From Hymenobacter lapidarius (GTDB taxonomy: Bacteria; Bacteroidota; Bacteroidia; Cytophagales; Hymenobacteraceae), in NCBI RefSeq assembly GCF_001816145.1, contig NZ_MDZB01000022.1:47442-111441 (forward strand): DNA of 64,000 nt. The letters run 5' to 3'. Shown piece after piece: positions 8,250 through 17,283 of the stretch (positions are counted from its first letter, which is position 1; each line of letters begins with the position of its first letter). Below the pieces are notes generated by a model. The model made no database searches, was not told the DNA's origin, and saw only the letters and a program-made list of their open reading frames with translations. A program made the position numbers and the translations under genes.

Positions 8250-9659
8250 ATGTCCATTCGCCTCCGCCTTGCCCTGCAGTTCGGGTTTATACTTGCGGTT
8301 ACGCTGCTGTTGTTCGCCCTGGCCATTTACGTGGCCACAATGCAGTCGCGCCGCTCCCTGTTTACCCAAACGCTGTTTAAGCGGACGCTGGTGGTGGGCC
8401 ACGCCTACGCCGACGGTCAGGACACCGGGGCCACCGCCGACCAGCAGGCCTCGTACCGGCGCTACCTGCGGCAACTCTACCGCACCCTGCCCGACGAGGA
8501 AGGCCGCGTGTACGATGCCCGCAATCGGCTGGTGTTCCGGGAAGGGCAGGGCTCGGCCAAGGCCGTGCCGCTCGCGTGGCTGGAAGAGGTGCGCCGTTCG
8601 GGCAAAGCCGTGCTGGAGACCGAAACCAATTACCACGAAACCGTGGGCCTGCTCTACCAAGACGCCCGCCTGGGGCCGCTGGTAGTAGTGGCCTCTTCGG
8701 TAGACGAAGACAGCCGCCAGCAACTAGCCCAGCTGCGGGAGCTGCTGGCCATTGGCTTGCTTGCTGCACTGGTGGTGATGGCCATTGGGAATTGGATTTT
8801 TGCCGGACAGGCGCTGAGCCCACTCCGCCGCATGGTGCACGAGGTAGACGGCATTACGGCCACGGACCTGAGCCAGCGCCTCACCCAGGCCGAAGGCTCC
8901 AACGACGAAATCGGTCGGCTGGCGCAGCGCTTCAACCGCCTACTCGACCGCCTCGAAACCAGCTTTGTGGGCCAGCGCACTTTCGTGCGCGATGCCTCGC
9001 ACGAGCTGCGCACGCCGCTCACGGCCCTCATCGGCGAGTTGGAAGTGTCTCTGCTGCAGGCCGAGCGCCCGCCCACCGAGTACCGCCGCGTGCTGCAAAG
9101 CACCCTGGACTCGGCCCGGCAGCTCAACAACCTCACCAACGGGCTGCTGCAAATAGCGCGGGCTTCCGACGACCCTTCGCAGGTGCCCATGGCCCCGGTG
9201 CGCCTGGATGAGCTGCTGCTGCAGGCCCACGAGCAAATCCTGCGGCGCCATTCTACCTGCCGCGTCGACTTGGATTTTGGCGAAGTAGACGACGCGACGG
9301 CCTTTGCCGTGCGGGGCAACGAAGCCCTTATCTTGTCGGCGATGCTCAACGTGCTGGACAATGCCTGCAAGTTTTCGGCCTGCAACAATGGGACCGTCAC
9401 GGCCACGCTGGCTCTCGTCGGGCCGCGCATCACCCTGCTGGTCTCAGACGAGGGGCCGGGCCTGAGCCAGGAAGATTTGCAGCACGTGTTCGTGCCGTTT
9501 TTCCGGGCTGCTTCGGTACGCATGGTGCCCGGCCACGGCATTGGCCTGCCCCTCACTGCCCGGATAATGGCGCTGCACGGAGGAACGGTGCGCGTGGAAA
9601 GCGAAGTAGGACGCGGGGCCCAAGTACGGCTGGAATGGCCTAAAAAGCCAGTTATTTAA
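8250..9659 (+). CDS. Sensor histidine kinase (EnvZ-like), partner of the preceding regulator
   Basis: The product has 469 residues. A first membrane segment lies near residues 6-30 (LALQFGFILAVTLLLFALAI), followed by a ~140-residue extracytoplasmic sensor region and a second membrane segment around LLAIGLLAALVVMAIGNW. Then come a HAMP linker, an H-box DASHELRTPLTAL with His251, the N box NVLDNACKFS, and G boxes DEGPGLS and GHGIGLPL. The family autophosphorylates at the H-box His and transfers phosphate to the regulator Asp. The sensor region matches no domain known to me. Its stop codon lies 11 bp before the tandem repeats upstream of the SulP gene. Confidence 0.93.
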   Translation: MSIRLRLALQFGFILAVTLLLFALAIYVATMQSRRSLFTQTLFKRTLVVGHAYADGQDTGATADQQASYRRYLRQLYRTLPDEEGRVYDARNRLVFREGQGSAKAVPLAWLEEVRRSGKAVLETETNYHETVGLLYQDARLGPLVVVASSVDEDSRQQLAQLRELLAIGLLAALVVMAIGNWIFAGQALSPLRRMVHEVDGITATDLSQRLTQAEGSNDEIGRLAQRFNRLLDRLETSFVGQRTFVRDASHELRTPLTALIGELEVSLLQAERPPTEYRRVLQSTLDSARQLNNLTNGLLQIARASDDPSQVPMAPVRLDELLLQAHEQILRRHSTCRVDLDFGEVDDATAFAVRGNEALILSAMLNVLDNACKFSACNNGTVTATLALVGPRITLLVSDEGPGLSQEDLQHVFVPFFRAASVRMVPGHGIGLPLTARIMALHGGTVRVESEVGRGAQVRLEWPKKPVI

Positions 9660-9670
9660 CCACCTCAGGG

Positions 9671-9714
9671 TTTTAATTTCCTTTTAATTCACCTTTAATT
9701 CGGTATTAATAGGG
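9671..9714 (+). promoter_or_regulatory. Four tandem 11-bp repeats, probable OmpR-family regulator binding array
   Basis: Four consecutive 11-mers read TTTTAATTTCC, TTTTAATTCAC, CTTTAATTCGG and TATTAATAGGG. All share TTAAT at positions 3-7 in exact 11-bp register. Tandem direct repeats at about one helical turn are the classic binding layout of OmpR/PhoB regulators. The array starts right after the histidine kinase gene and ends 6 bp before a -7 box, covering the position where a -33 element would sit. This suggests activation of the SulP/carbonic anhydrase genes by the adjacent two-component system. Confidence 0.6.
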
Positions 9715-9720
9715 CGCTCG

Positions 9721-9728
9721 TACTTTTG
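9721..9728 (+). promoter_or_regulatory. -7 promoter box for the SulP-carbonic anhydrase operon
   Basis: TACTTTTG matches TANNTTTG exactly. No TTTG is found at the -33 position, where the 11-bp repeat array lies instead, as expected for an activator-dependent promoter. Transcription would begin near 9735, giving a leader of ~60 nt. Confidence 0.5.
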
Positions 9729-9795
9729 AACGCTGAATTGAACAATTCCGACTTGTTGGAACTTCATTCGTACGCAAGACTATCTACTAAGCCAT

Positions 9796-11427
9796 ATGCC
9801 AGAGATTACTTCATCACCCTCGCGCACGGGGGCTCCTATCAAGGCCGCTTTCCCATCGCCTTTGCCGCCGAGTAAGTCGGTATTTGCAACCATTGGGCAG
9901 GATGCGCCGGCGGGCCTTGTTGTTTTTCTGGTTGCGCTGCCTTTGTGCCTGGGTATTTCCCTGGCATCGGGTGCGCCGCTGCTTTCGGGCGTGGTGGCGG
10001 GCATCGTGGGCGGGGTGCTGGTGAGCTGGCTGAGCGGCTCGGCCGTGAGCGTGAGCGGTCCGGCGGCGGGCCTCACCACCATTGTGCTCTCGGGCATCGC
10101 CACCCTGGGGTCGTTTCCGGCCATGCTGGCCGCCACGGCGGTTGCCGGGGTTATGCAAATTATCATGGGGCTGGGCCGGGCCGGCATCATTGCGTTGTAC
10201 TTCCCGGCGGCCGTCATTCGGGGCATGCTAGCCGCTATCGGTATCATATTGATAATGAAGCAGATTCCCCATTTTATGGGTGCTGACTCTGATTTTTTTG
10301 AGGACCTGAATTTCTCTCAGGTTGATGGTTTGAATACTTTCTCGGCCATTGGCGCCGCTTTCAGGGGCCTGAGCCCGGGCTCGGTGTTGGTGGGCACCGT
10401 GTCGCTTGTGCTCATGTTGATGTGGGACACCAAAGCCATTCGTCGGCAGCCTTGGGCGCGCTTGGTGCCGGGGGCACTGGTGGCCGTGCTCGTGGCCGTC
10501 GGCATCAATCAACTCCTGGGGGCAGTGGCTCCTGAAATCCAGGTGCGTCCCGAGCATTTGGTCACGTTGCCCGTCATTTCTTCGATGCAGCAACTGGTGG
10601 GGGCGATGACGTTTCCCGACTTTGGCGCGTTGCGCAATCCCGCAACCTATGGCGTGGCCCTGACCATTGCCATTGTGGCCTCGCTCGAAACGTTGCTGAG
10701 CGTGGAGGCGGTGGACAACCTCGACCCGCAGAAACGCCACACGCCCACCAACCGCGAGCTGCTGGCGCAAGGCACGGGCAATCTGGTGAGCGGCTTGCTG
10801 GGGGGGCTTCCCATTACCGCCGTTATCGTGCGCTCGTCGGCCAATATCAGCGCGGGCGGTCAAACCCGTATGTCGGCCTTTATCCACGGGCTGCTGCTGC
10901 TCATCAGCTTGGTTTTCCTGGGCTCGGTACTAAACATGATTCCCCTGTCGGCCTTGGCCGCGGTGCTGCTGTTGGTGGGCTACAAGCTCACCAGGCCGGC
11001 CTTGTACATCTCGCAATGGCGCTTAGGGCGCGAGCAGTTCATTCCCTTCATCATCACCATTGTGGCGGTGCTGTTCACAGATTTGCTCAAAGGAGTGACC
11101 ATTGGTTTGGTGTTGGGTTTCTTCTTCATTCTGCGCGACAACTCCAAAGCCGGCTCGTACCTGCGCAACGAGCCCACCCCAGAAGACGAGCCCGGCTTGC
11201 TGCATCTCCGGTTGCCCGAGCACGTCTCGTTTCTCAACAAAGCCAGCATCGTCACCACCCTTGAGCAGCTCCCCAGTGGCAGCCGCGTCATTCTAGACGG
11301 TACCCGTTCCGATGTCATCGACCACGACGTACTGGAAGCCATCGAATCTTTCCGCCGGGCTGCCCCTGCGCGTAACATCGACCTGGAGCTGCGCGGCATT
11401 CGCTCGGTGGCAGTGGCGGGGCACTAA
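9796..11427 (+). CDS. SulP-family inorganic anion transporter, probable bicarbonate importer
   Basis: The product has 543 residues and many membrane helices. The SulP core is visible in GLVVFLVALPLCLGISLASG, the SVSGPAAGL motif, and a later VEAVDNLDPQKRHTPTNREL loop followed by GGLPITAVIVRSSANISAGG. A short cytoplasmic C-terminal stretch, from about residue 460, resembles a STAS domain (LNKASIVTTLEQLPSGSRVILDG). SulP proteins move sulfate, bicarbonate or other anions. The carbonic anhydrase gene 102 bp downstream favours bicarbonate, as in BicA-type systems. Sulfate transport cannot be excluded from sequence alone. Confidence 0.88.
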   Translation: MPEITSSPSRTGAPIKAAFPSPLPPSKSVFATIGQDAPAGLVVFLVALPLCLGISLASGAPLLSGVVAGIVGGVLVSWLSGSAVSVSGPAAGLTTIVLSGIATLGSFPAMLAATAVAGVMQIIMGLGRAGIIALYFPAAVIRGMLAAIGIILIMKQIPHFMGADSDFFEDLNFSQVDGLNTFSAIGAAFRGLSPGSVLVGTVSLVLMLMWDTKAIRRQPWARLVPGALVAVLVAVGINQLLGAVAPEIQVRPEHLVTLPVISSMQQLVGAMTFPDFGALRNPATYGVALTIAIVASLETLLSVEAVDNLDPQKRHTPTNRELLAQGTGNLVSGLLGGLPITAVIVRSSANISAGGQTRMSAFIHGLLLLISLVFLGSVLNMIPLSALAAVLLLVGYKLTRPALYISQWRLGREQFIPFIITIVAVLFTDLLKGVTIGLVLGFFFILRDNSKAGSYLRNEPTPEDEPGLLHLRLPEHVSFLNKASIVTTLEQLPSGSRVILDGTRSDVIDHDVLEAIESFRRAAPARNIDLELRGIRSVAVAGH

Positions 11428-11529
11428 CCGGCCCGCCGGCCTCCCCGCAAATTCCGCGCTTTAAAAATTCTTTTACCCGGTCTAGCTTCCTTAGAGGAGG
11501 CCCCACCTACCAACATTACTTCAGTTTAT

Positions 11530-12273
11530 ATGTCCGGCATCCAAGAAATCCTCGAAAATAACCGCGAATGGGTCGCGAGCAAGAACGCGAATGACCCGGA
11601 GTTTTTCCAGCGCATGACCAAGGGTCAAACCCCGCGCTATCTGTTCATTGGCTGCGCCGATTCGCGGGTGCCCGCATCGGGCATAACCGGCACGGGGCCT
11701 GGCGAAATGTTTGTGCATCGCAACATCGCCAACTTGGTGGTGCATACCGACATGAACATGCTGTCGGTGCTGCAGTACGCCGTGGAGGTGCTGGGCGTGA
11801 AGGACATTATGGTGGTGGGCCACTACGGCTGCGGCGGTGTGGCCGCCGCCGCCGCCAACAAACAGTACGGTCTGATTGACAACTGGCTGGTGAATATCCG
11901 CGACGTGGTGCGGCTGCACGACGAGGAAATAATGGGCATTAAAGACAAGGGGCAGCGCGCCCGCCGCCTGGTGGAGCTGAACGTAATTGAGCAGGTGCGC
12001 AACTTGGCCAAGACCAACATCATCCAGAACGCCATGCGTACCGACGACCCGCCCCGCCTGCACGGCCTCGTTTATGACATTGCCGATGGCGTGCTAAAGG
12101 ACCTGCAGGTGGGCAGCGAAGACGTGATGCGCGACATGGAGCACATTTACGCCACCAAAGTACACGAAGTGGAAGCAACGGACGAAGTGCCCGCCTCGCC
12201 TACTGCCGAAGAAGATTCCAGCACGTACGAAGGCCCCAAGCACGACCCGGCCATGCAGCCCATCGCCAAATAA
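11530..12273 (+). CDS. Beta-class carbonic anhydrase
   Basis: The product has 247 residues. Zinc ligands and the catalytic dyad are visible: Cys42 and Asp44 in GCADSRVP, and His98 and Cys101 in VGHYGCGGV. The enzyme interconverts CO2 and bicarbonate. A C-terminal extension of ~30 residues rich in Glu, Pro and Ser (from about EVEATDEVPAS) lies beyond the conserved fold. Paired with the SulP transporter, it probably balances imported bicarbonate with CO2 for carboxylation reactions or pH control. The transcript ends at a perfect hairpin 27 bp after the stop codon. Confidence 0.93.
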   Translation: MSGIQEILENNREWVASKNANDPEFFQRMTKGQTPRYLFIGCADSRVPASGITGTGPGEMFVHRNIANLVVHTDMNMLSVLQYAVEVLGVKDIMVVGHYGCGGVAAAAANKQYGLIDNWLVNIRDVVRLHDEEIMGIKDKGQRARRLVELNVIEQVRNLAKTNIIQNAMRTDDPPRLHGLVYDIADGVLKDLQVGSEDVMRDMEHIYATKVHEVEATDEVPASPTAEEDSSTYEGPKHDPAMQPIAK

Positions 12274-12300
12274 ACACCCTGCTATCGAAACAAACTTGGT

Positions 12301-12343
12301 AAAAAAGAAGGCCTTCAGCAAATAGCGGAAGGCCTTCTTTTTT
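12301..12343. terminator. Bidirectional intrinsic terminator
   Basis: A perfect 15-bp inverted repeat (AAAAAAGAAGGCCTT and its complement) with a 13-nt loop gives a GC-rich stem ending in a T run on both strands. It separates the convergent carbonic anhydrase and M1 aminopeptidase genes. Confidence 0.9.
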
Positions 12344-12390
12344 GGACAGCCGTGGCGGTGGGGTGCGGCGTGCTCCCTAACGCCTACGCG

Positions 12391-14874
12391 CTACTTCGCG
12401 CCCTGAATCTCAGCGACGGCTTTCTCCACCGTTTGCTGCGTTTCGGCGGCGTTGGGGCTGCCGGCTTTCGGCATCAGGCTTTGCAGCAGGCCAATTACGG
12501 GCTTGTCGGCGCCGTAGCTCTTGTACTTCACGGCCAGTGTTTTCAGGCGGGTTACGCCCTCGTTAAAGGCTGTGGCATCATTGAGGCGGCCGAGCATGGT
12601 CGCCATCGGCTCCATCAGGTTGAACTGGCCCTGGGGGCGGGCCGCGTCAAACTTATCGCGCACATACGCCCATTGTTCCAGGGAGCCGTACTTGGCGTAT
12701 ACTTCCGTCACGGCCTGGGCCAGAGTGCCGTTGCTGTCGGTTTCATACGTTTTGGCGCGGGCCAATGCCTGCGCGGGTTGTAGCGTTGCAAGCGCCACCA
12801 GGGCTGCGCCCTGCACACTATAAGACTGGCTGCTGAGCTGCTGGGCGAAGAATTTTTCGTTCTTCTTATCCTTCAGTTTGGCTACCGCTATCAGCAGTTC
12901 GGGCAGCACCAGCGGGTCTTTCTCGGCCGCGAGGCGCTTGCTCAAGGTGGGCGTTGCGGCTTTGGCCACGGCGGCATCGTCCAGCTTCAGGGCCTCCAGC
13001 GCCGCAACGCGCACGCCGTAGAACTTGTCGTTGAGGGCTGCTGCCAGCACGCCACGAGCGGCGGCGTTGGTGGTTTGCTCCTTGGCGGCAGCGGCCAGCG
13101 CCTCAATCCGGTCCACGAACAAGGGCGCTTTGTTGTACTGAAACGCATACTCACCGAAGGGCTTGTTGTCGGTTTTCTGCCACAGGGTTTTCTTGTTGGC
13201 GTCCACGTTCACCAGCTCGGGCTTGGCCGAAAGGGGCATGCTGAAGGTCTGGGTGGTCTCCGTCATCTCCACTTGCTGGCGCTGCTTCCTGCCGTTCACG
13301 TAGTAGTCGATGGCGAAGGGCAGGCGGAACGGCTGGCCTGGCTGGGTTTGCTTCACGGTCACGGACTGCACTTTTTTGGTCGCGTCCCAGGCGTAGTCGA
13401 TGGTCACCACCGGATGGCCCGGCGCGAAGTACCACTGGTTATAGAACCAGTTCAGGTCCTGGCCCGACACGGCTTCGAAGGCCAGGCGCATCTGGTGGGC
13501 TTCGCCGTTGCCGAATTTGTTGTCCTGGAGGTATTTCTGCAGGCCGGCAAAGAACACGTCGTCGCCGAGGTAGGTGCGCAGCATATCCACGATGGCGCCG
13601 CCTTTCTGGTAGCTCACCAGGTCAAACACGTCTTCCTGGCTGTCGTAGTGGAAGCGCACCAGGTTTTTAGTGGCGTCGCGCGGGCTGCTGAGGTAGCGGC
13701 GCAGGTAGCGGTAGTAGTGCGCGTCGGCGGCGTCGCGGCCGTACTTGTGCTCGGCGTAGAGGCCTTCCGAGAAGTCGGCCATCGACTCGTTCACGGTGAT
13801 GTTCGACCAGGATTCGGCCGTCACGTAGTCGCCGAACCACTGGTGAAACAGCTCGTGGGCAATCACGGATTCGTTCTGGTACTCGCGGTCCAGCAGCTCG
13901 CGGTCGGTCATCTGCACCTGCTCGCCGTGCAGGGTGGCGGTGGTGTTTTCCATGGCGCCGCTCACGTAATCGCGGGCCACAATCTGGGCGTACTTATTCC
14001 AGGGGTACTCCACGCCGAGGCGGTTGGAGTAGAACTCCAGCATGTCGGTGGTGTTGCCAAAAATCTGCTTGGCGAAGGGCGCGTACTTGGGCTCCATGTA
14101 GTAGCTCACTTCCTTGCCGCGCCAGGTGTCCTTGGTGATGCGGAAGTCGCCCACGGCCATCATAAACAGGTAGGGCGCGTGGGGCAGGTCCATTTTCCAG
14201 GTGTCGGTGCGCAGGCCGGGGCCGGCGGGCTTCTGGCTCACCAAGGCGCCGTTGCTCAGCGTGACGTACTTGCTGGGCACGGTCATGCTGATTTCCTGGG
14301 TGGTTTTCTGGTTGGGGCGGTCGATGGTGGGGAACCAGGCCGACGAGGCTTCGGTCTCGCCCTGCGTCCAGATTTGCACGGGCTTGCCGGCCACGGCGCT
14401 GTCGGGGTTGATAAAGTACAGGCCTTTGGCGTCGGTGATGGCGGCGCTGCCCTGCACCTTCAACTCATCGGGCTTCGAAATGTAGTCGATGTACACGACG
14501 TATTGCTCGCCGGGCTTGAAGGTTTTGCCCAGGTTGATGCGCAGGTTGGCGCCATCGGTGTAGGTGTACTTCAGGGGCGTTTGCTGGTCGCCGTTCATCA
14601 AGGCCACGGCCTTGATGTCCATGCCCTTGGCGTCGAGCCGCAGCGTGTCGGTAGGGTAGCCGTGGGGCTTGAGCGTAATCCAGGTTTTGCCGTAGAGGTA
14701 GCGCTTAGCGTAGTCAAAACGCACGTCGAGTTTGGTGTGCACCAGGTCGTTGATTTTGGTGGCGGAGGCGCGGTAGGGCGATTCCGCCATCGCGGCAGGA
14801 GCGGCCGGAGCCTGAGCCAGGGCCGGCGTGGTGGCCACCAGGCCCATCAGGCCCAGCGCAAAAAGATGCTTCAT
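12391..14874 (-). CDS. M1-family zinc aminopeptidase, secreted
   Basis: The product has about 827 residues from the ATG at 14874, which gives a clean signal peptide, MKHLFALGLMGLVATTPALAQ. The substrate-recognition motif appears as GAMENTT. The zinc motif is HELFHQWFGD, with the distal Glu in NESMADFSEGLYAE. The C-terminal ~250 residues are helical and HEAT-like (AARGVLAAALNDKFYGVRVAALEALKL). The family removes N-terminal residues from peptides; an export signal implies a periplasmic or envelope role. The N-terminal frame extends 21 codons further upstream but without a signal peptide start. Confidence 0.92.
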   Translation of the reverse strand: MKHLFALGLMGLVATTPALAQAPAAPAAMAESPYRASATKINDLVHTKLDVRFDYAKRYLYGKTWITLKPHGYPTDTLRLDAKGMDIKAVALMNGDQQTPLKYTYTDGANLRINLGKTFKPGEQYVVYIDYISKPDELKVQGSAAITDAKGLYFINPDSAVAGKPVQIWTQGETEASSAWFPTIDRPNQKTTQEISMTVPSKYVTLSNGALVSQKPAGPGLRTDTWKMDLPHAPYLFMMAVGDFRITKDTWRGKEVSYYMEPKYAPFAKQIFGNTTDMLEFYSNRLGVEYPWNKYAQIVARDYVSGAMENTTATLHGEQVQMTDRELLDREYQNESVIAHELFHQWFGDYVTAESWSNITVNESMADFSEGLYAEHKYGRDAADAHYYRYLRRYLSSPRDATKNLVRFHYDSQEDVFDLVSYQKGGAIVDMLRTYLGDDVFFAGLQKYLQDNKFGNGEAHQMRLAFEAVSGQDLNWFYNQWYFAPGHPVVTIDYAWDATKKVQSVTVKQTQPGQPFRLPFAIDYYVNGRKQRQQVEMTETTQTFSMPLSAKPELVNVDANKKTLWQKTDNKPFGEYAFQYNKAPLFVDRIEALAAAAKEQTTNAAARGVLAAALNDKFYGVRVAALEALKLDDAAVAKAATPTLSKRLAAEKDPLVLPELLIAVAKLKDKKNEKFFAQQLSSQSYSVQGAALVALATLQPAQALARAKTYETDSNGTLAQAVTEVYAKYGSLEQWAYVRDKFDAARPQGQFNLMEPMATMLGRLNDATAFNEGVTRLKTLAVKYKSYGADKPVIGLLQSLMPKAGSPNAAETQQTVEKAVAEIQGAK

Positions 14875-15044
14875 GAAAACGGTTTGGATAAGAATGATTT
14901 GCGCAAAGGGCACCGCTATTGCTTCCGCGTTGCCCATTCGCCTGCTAAAGTAGGGACAGAGACAGTAGCGCGGGGCGGGGCTTCGCCTTGCCGCGCCAGT
15001 GGGGTAAAGTTGTTTGGGTGCCGTTCGGAGTCGCGAAGCACTAC

Positions 15045-15073
15045 TTTGCGCTGCTGTTCGTGCCGTAAGTTTG
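15045..15073 (+). promoter_or_regulatory. Promoter for the TonB-dependent receptor gene
   Basis: TTTG at 15045-15048 and TAAGTTTG at 15066-15073 are separated by 17 nt. The predicted start, near 15080, gives a short leader before the ATG at 15096. Confidence 0.5.
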
Positions 15074-15095
15074 TGGTCTCATTCAACCACGCCTG

Positions 15096-17060
15096 ATGCT
15101 TTCTTCACGCCTTACCGCGCTCAGTTTCCTTCTCGTTCCTTCCCTCACCACGTTGGCCCAGGCACCGGCCGACAGCAGTCGCGCCCTGCGCGAAGTCACG
15201 GTATACGCCTCACGTCTGAGCCAGCCGCTGAACCAGACCGGGCGCGCCGTGACCGTTATTTCCGGGGCCAGCATTGCGCGCTATCCCGTCAATTCCATCG
15301 ATGATTTGCTGCGCTGCCTGCCGGCCCTGGAAGTGCAGAGCCGCGGCCCTTTCGGGGCGCAGGCCGATGTGAGCCTGCGCGGCAGCACCTTCAACCAGGT
15401 GCTTTTTCTGCTGGATGGCATGCGGCTCAACGACCCGCTTTCGGGCCACTTTGGCGCGTACCTGCCCATTACGCCCGCCGAAATCGAGCAGATTGAAATC
15501 ATTCGCGGGGCCGGTGCCGCCCTCTACGGCCCCGATGCCGTGGGCGGCGTCATCAACATCGTCACCAAAACCTTCGCCGCCACCGAGCGTCGCGACGAGG
15601 CCGAGCTGACGAGCACCACCATGCGCGGCGAATGGAACCTGTGGCACACCAATACCGGCGGCTTTCTGGCCAAAAACAAGCTGCGCGTGGGCGGCGGCAT
15701 TTTGCTGAATACCACCGACGGCCAGCTGCGCGCCGCCCCCAGCAAGCTGCGCAGCGACGCCAACCTGAAAACGTATTCCCTCTCCGCCGCCTACGAGCTG
15801 GCGCCCAAGCTGAGCGTGGCCGCCCGCGCCAGCCTGGACCGCCGCGACTACAACGCCCAGTATTTCTACACCACCAACCCTGCCGACCAGGCCCGCGAAA
15901 CCACCAACCGCGACTGGTACCAGGGACAGGTGCGCTACCAGCACAACGAGCGCGCCCGCACCGAGGCCCAGTTTTCGACCAGCCGCAGCACCGACTACTA
16001 CGTGTTCACGCCCACGTCCGTCGCCAGCGACCACCTCATGCACTACACCAACCTGCTGCTCAGCCACCAGCAGCAGGTTGGAGACAAGGTGCGCGCCACC
16101 CTGGGCACCCAGGCCGACCGCCGCGCCGTGCGCAGCAACGACCGGGGCAACCACGCCCAATGGCATTACGCCGCCTTTGGCGTAGTGGCGGTGACGCCCA
16201 CGCCCGGCCTGGCCCTCACCGGTGGCCTACGCCTCGACCACGACCAGGCCTACGGCACCGAACTGGTGCCGCAGCTGAACGTGAGCCAGCAAATAGGGGA
16301 GGTGCTGACCGTGCGCGGCGCCATCGGCCGGGCCATTCGGGCGCCCGATTTTACTGAGCGCTACACGTCCAACGGCCGCGCCGGCATCGTTCCGAACGGT
16401 TTCAACGTTGGCAATCCGGAATTGCAGGCCGAACGCACGCTCAACTACGAGGCGGGCGTGGACTACCGACCCTTGCCCGGCCTCACGGCCAAAGCCACGT
16501 ATTTCCTGCGGAAGGGCAACAATCAAATCGACTACGTGCCCGTGTCCGGCGCGCAGGTAATTGAGGCCACGGGCCTGGCCAACCTGAACGCCGCCCGCAC
16601 CTACCGCTTTGCCCAAAACCTGTTTGACGTGACGACCCAGGGGATGGAAACCGAGTTGACTGCCGCGCATCAGCTCACGTCCTCCACCCGTTTCGATGGC
16701 AGCGTGGGCTACACCTACGTGAAGGTGACCAATGCCGAAAACATCGCCTCGCAGTATCTGGCCAACATTGCCCGCCAGGTAATTTCGGGCACGGTTGGCC
16801 TGAGCACCAAGCGCGTGAACGGTAGTGTGAGTGGCTTGTGGAAGCAGCGCAATGCCTCGGCCGTGGCCGCTATTGGCCGCGCCCAGGCCGCCGAGTACAT
16901 GGTTTTTAATGCCCGCCTGGAAGTGGCCTTGCTGCCGCAACGCCTGTGGCTCACTGGTCAGGTACAGAACCTGTTCAACGAGCAGTATTCCGACCTGCTG
17001 GGTGCCCAAATGCCCAACCGGTGGCTGATGGGCGGCGTGCGGCTGGCGCTACGAAAATAG
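15096..17060 (+). CDS. TonB-dependent outer-membrane receptor (BtuB/FepA-like)
   Basis: The product has 654 residues with an N-terminal signal peptide. A plug domain follows (TVYASRLSQPLNQTGRAVTV, DVSLRGSTFNQVLFLLDGMR, IEIIRGAGAALYGPDAVGGV). The rest is a 22-strand-type barrel ending in QVQNLFNEQYSDLLGAQMPN and an aromatic-rich last strand. Such receptors import chelated metals, vitamin B12 or carbohydrates using TonB energy. There is no SusD partner, so a small chelate is more likely than a glycan. The gene stands alone, with a terminator 150 bp after it, so it is probably not part of the following riboswitch operon. Confidence 0.92.
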   Translation: MLSSRLTALSFLLVPSLTTLAQAPADSSRALREVTVYASRLSQPLNQTGRAVTVISGASIARYPVNSIDDLLRCLPALEVQSRGPFGAQADVSLRGSTFNQVLFLLDGMRLNDPLSGHFGAYLPITPAEIEQIEIIRGAGAALYGPDAVGGVINIVTKTFAATERRDEAELTSTTMRGEWNLWHTNTGGFLAKNKLRVGGGILLNTTDGQLRAAPSKLRSDANLKTYSLSAAYELAPKLSVAARASLDRRDYNAQYFYTTNPADQARETTNRDWYQGQVRYQHNERARTEAQFSTSRSTDYYVFTPTSVASDHLMHYTNLLLSHQQQVGDKVRATLGTQADRRAVRSNDRGNHAQWHYAAFGVVAVTPTPGLALTGGLRLDHDQAYGTELVPQLNVSQQIGEVLTVRGAIGRAIRAPDFTERYTSNGRAGIVPNGFNVGNPELQAERTLNYEAGVDYRPLPGLTAKATYFLRKGNNQIDYVPVSGAQVIEATGLANLNAARTYRFAQNLFDVTTQGMETELTAAHQLTSSTRFDGSVGYTYVKVTNAENIASQYLANIARQVISGTVGLSTKRVNGSVSGLWKQRNASAVAAIGRAQAAEYMVFNARLEVALLPQRLWLTGQVQNLFNEQYSDLLGAQMPNRWLMGGVRLALRK

Positions 17061-17100
17061 CCGGCATAGCGCGTTGAATCGTTGGGGTTTGTGCGGCCTG

Positions 17101-17181
17101 TGTAGGAACGCGCCTTGGCGCGTTCAATCGTTGAACAGCGCAATAGGTGCAGCCGCCGAACGCGCCAAGCGCGTTCCTACA
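17101..17181. repeat. Imperfect palindrome with TGTAGGAACGCGC arms
   Basis: The left arm TGTAGGAACGCGC plus TTGGCGCGTTC is matched by GAACGCGCCAAG plus GCGCGTTCCTACA on the right, around a ~35-nt centre containing two short CAATCGTTGA-like words. It is an intergenic palindromic element downstream of the TonB receptor gene. Confidence 0.7.
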
Positions 17182-17213
17182 TTGTTCAATCGTTGCGGTG
17201 CGATTTCTGCAAA

Positions 17214-17244
17214 AAGGCCCCGACTTTGAACAAGTCGGGGCCTT
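17214..17244. terminator. Bidirectional intrinsic terminator
   Basis: A perfect 13-bp stem, AAGGCCCCGACTT, with a 5-nt loop is preceded by A residues and followed by TT. It would end transcripts from the TonB receptor gene. The -33 element of the next promoter lies inside its loop region. Confidence 0.75.
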
Positions 17245-17257
17245 CGTTGTATATTTG
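17225..17257 (+). promoter_or_regulatory. Promoter of the SAM-riboswitch operon
   Basis: TTTG at 17225-17228 and TATATTTG at 17250-17257 are 21 nt apart, a textbook Bacteroidota -33/-7 pair. The transcript would start near 17264, about 20 nt before the riboswitch P1 stem. Confidence 0.65.
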
Positions 17258-17283
17258 CCGTATCAATTCTTTATCCCAAAGGA

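Noticed and set aside
13075..15096. 673-codon plus-strand open frame
   Set aside because: Antisense to the M1 aminopeptidase gene; composition (Val, His, Gly rich) and lack of any motif mark it as a shadow of the real gene.
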